This document shows, one piece after another, positions 6,855-8,099 of a stretch of DNA of 8,099 nucleotides. Within the stretch, counting starts at the first letter, position 1. Each line of letters starts with the position of its first letter. The stretch comes from Paenibacillus sp. GTDB taxonomy: Bacteria; Bacillota; Bacilli; Paenibacillales; Paenibacillaceae. Where the stretch lies: the NCBI GenBank assembly GCA_029256665.1, contig JAQSXN010000150.1:1-8099 (forward strand), read 5' to 3'. The position numbers and the translations under genes were made by a program. The notes under the pieces are model-generated. The model did not search any database, was not told the DNA's origin, and saw only the letters and a list, made by a program, of their open reading frames with translations.

Positions 6855-8099
6855 ATGAACAAGGAACCATTGCTGCAAGATGTGGCCAAAGTCAGGGTCA
6901 GACTGTCGTTATTCGGACTGACTCGGACGGCATTGTACGGGCTGCTTGGCGGCAGCGTCGCCGGGGCGCTCGTGTTATTGGCGAGCCGGTTGTGGCCGCT
7001 CCTCTATTCGAAGTGGTTGTTCGCGGCGGCCGTCGCGGCTGGCTTGGTCCTCGGCATTCTGCTGGGGGTATGGCGGCGCGCGAGCGTCGCGGATGCGGCA
7101 AGGATAATGGACCGCGGCGAGCCGCAGGACGCGATCACGACCGCGCTTGATGGGTGGAAGTCTGGTGACGCCGCCGGACTGCCGCATGGCGCGAATCCGG
7201 CCATCGTGCGATTGCAGCGGGAGGAAGCGAGGGAAGCGGCGAGACGCTATACGTCGGATCTAGGCAGAACCCTGCCATGGCCTTCCTGGAAATCATGGCG
7301 GCCGCTCGTCTATGGTTCGCTTGCGGCTTGGCTGATGATCGCGGTGCTGCTCGCGCTGCCGAATCCGCTCGATGAACGCGCCGAGGCGCTTGCGGAGACG
7401 AAGGAAGCGCTGGAGCTGCTGGAGAGAGAGCAGGAAGAGCTAGAGGAGAAGCTGGAGGAGCTTGCTCTGCCGGAGGAGGAAAAGGAAAAGCTGCTAACGC
7501 CGCTTGACGAGCTGCGCGAGTCGCTAAAGGAGTCCGGCGTCGATCCGGCGGAAGCGCTCGAGGAGCTGGAAGCCGCGATGAAGCAGCTGGAGCTCGAGGC
7601 GAAGGAAGCGCAAGCGGCCGCGCGGCGGCTGGAAGCCGCGGCGGCCGCGATGACGGAGCAGCGCGAGCTGAAGCCTGTCGGCGAAGCGGTGCAGGCCCGC
7701 GACGCCGAAGCGCTTGCAGGCGCAATCGACGAGCTCCGCTCGCGCCTGCGGGAGCTGACGCCAGCGGAGCGCGAAGCGCTGGCGCAAGCGCTTGAGCGGC
7801 TGGCCGGACAGCAGCCGCGGGAAGGCGCCGCCGGCGAGCTCGCGGCGGCGCTGGAGCAGGCGGCGCGGCAAGCGCGCGCCGCAGGTTCTTCGGCGGCGGA
7901 GGGCGGCGCCGCCGAGGATTCGCAGGGCGGCGATGGTCTCGCCGCCCTGGAAGAAGCGCTCGCCCGCGGGCTGACGCAGGGCGAGCTGGAGGCGCTGGCC
8001 CGGGAAGCGGCGGGCCAGCTGGAGCAGACCGGCCGGCAGCTGGCGGAGCAGCTGGCCGAGCAGGGCGGAGCCGTGCCGCCGGCATGGAGATCGGAAGAG
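6855..8099 (+). CDS. Membrane-anchored coiled-coil protein, DUF4175-like layout (3'-truncated)
   Basis: My translation is open from ATG 6855 to the window end: 415 codons, of which the first 411 are probably genuine because 8088-8099 looks like adapter. Two membrane segments near the N-terminus (26-47, 54-73) are followed by a short Arg-rich stretch and ADAARIMDRGEPQDAITTALDG (78-100, written here only as landmarks: ARIMD, then AITTALD). A third segment lies at 151-168. From about 173 on the protein is almost entirely Glu/Ala/Leu/Arg/Gln, with heptad-like spacing typical of long coiled coils, broken by a Gly/Ala/Ser-rich patch (about 343-360). The layout resembles DUF4175-like proteins found beside VWA/BatA genes; that is recollection, not a search. 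It probably acts as an envelope scaffold or partner of the ABC complex. Reading downstream of the permease in the same direction supports operon membership. No enzyme motif is seen. G+C content rises sharply after about 7500. Confidence 0.85.
   Translation, partial: MNKEPLLQDVAKVRVRLSLFGLTRTALYGLLGGSVAGALVLLASRLWPLLYSKWLFAAAVAAGLVLGILLGVWRRASVADAARIMDRGEPQDAITTALDGWKSGDAAGLPHGANPAIVRLQREEAREAARRYTSDLGRTLPWPSWKSWRPLVYGSLAAWLMIAVLLALPNPLDERAEALAETKEALELLEREQEELEEKLEELALPEEEKEKLLTPLDELRESLKESGVDPAEALEELEAAMKQLELEAKEAQAAARRLEAAAAAMTEQRELKPVGEAVQARDAEALAGAIDELRSRLRELTPAEREALAQALERLAGQQPREGAAGELAAALEQAARQARAAGSSAAEGGAAEDSQGGDGLAALEEALARGLTQGELEALAREAAGQLEQTGRQLAEQLAEQGGAVPPAWRSEE
8088..8099. other. 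Probable Illumina adapter remnant at contig end
   Basis: The final 12 bases, AGATCGGAAGAG, are identical to the first 12 bases of the standard Illumina TruSeq adapter and stop exactly at the sequence edge. A chance match of 12 specified bases at the very end is extremely unlikely. These bases should not be read as genome; residues 412-415 of the last gene derive from them. Confidence 0.9.

Noticed and set aside
6674..7150. 158-aa + strand frame bridging the permease end and the next gene
   Set aside because: It is out of frame with both real genes and its product is low-complexity and Arg/Gly-rich. The frame from 6855 has a good ribosome binding site and membrane segments.
7135..8085. 316-aa open frame on the minus strand, Pro/Ala/Arg-rich
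   Set aside because: It is antisense to the coiled-coil gene. The composition is the mirror of Glu/Leu/Ala codons, and no ribosome binding site or domain is visible.

Overview
The window looks like a chromosomal contig fragment from a Gram-positive member of the Bacillales, most likely Paenibacillaceae (Paenibacillus/Cohnella-like). The grounds are a secreted DUF3889-type protein (a Bacillus/Paenibacillus family), an RND pump resembling Bacillus SwrC/YerP, strong GGAGG-type ribosome binding sites, GTG starts and a fairly G+C-rich sequence. The genus is an inference. All supported genes lie on the + strand. I see no tRNA, rRNA, CRISPR array, insertion sequence or phage gene.

Layout. (1) 1-1656 is the C-terminal half of an RND efflux permease, cut by the left edge and closed by a strong hairpin terminator at 1679-1711. 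(2) 1852-2238 is a small secreted DUF3889-like protein standing alone between two non-coding stretches. (3) 2239-2441 is a control region. It holds a long-range inverted repeat ending in a 7-T run, then an ECF-sigma-like promoter candidate and a ribosome binding site. (4) 2442-8099 is a tight operon of at least four genes. They encode a 798-aa exported protein with two transmembrane segments and large outer domains, an ABC ATPase overlapping it by ATGA, an ABC-2 permease overlapping the ATPase by 8 nt, and, 78 nt further on, a membrane-anchored coiled-coil protein still open at the right edge.

How the genes may work together. The ATPase and permease form a plausible membrane ABC complex. The 798-aa protein presents domains outside the cell and is translationally coupled to the ATPase. 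The coiled-coil protein could be a scaffold or partner. The arrangement recalls Gld-type ABC modules and the ABC/coiled-coil/VWA clusters linked to MoxR and DUF58 proteins. The substrate is unknown and the window stops before any such downstream partner. An envelope-stress role is suggested only by the ECF-like promoter.

Data caution. The last 12 bases (8088-8099, AGATCGGAAGAG) equal the first 12 bases of the common Illumina adapter. The true genomic sequence therefore probably ends at 8087, and the last four codons of the final gene are artefactual.
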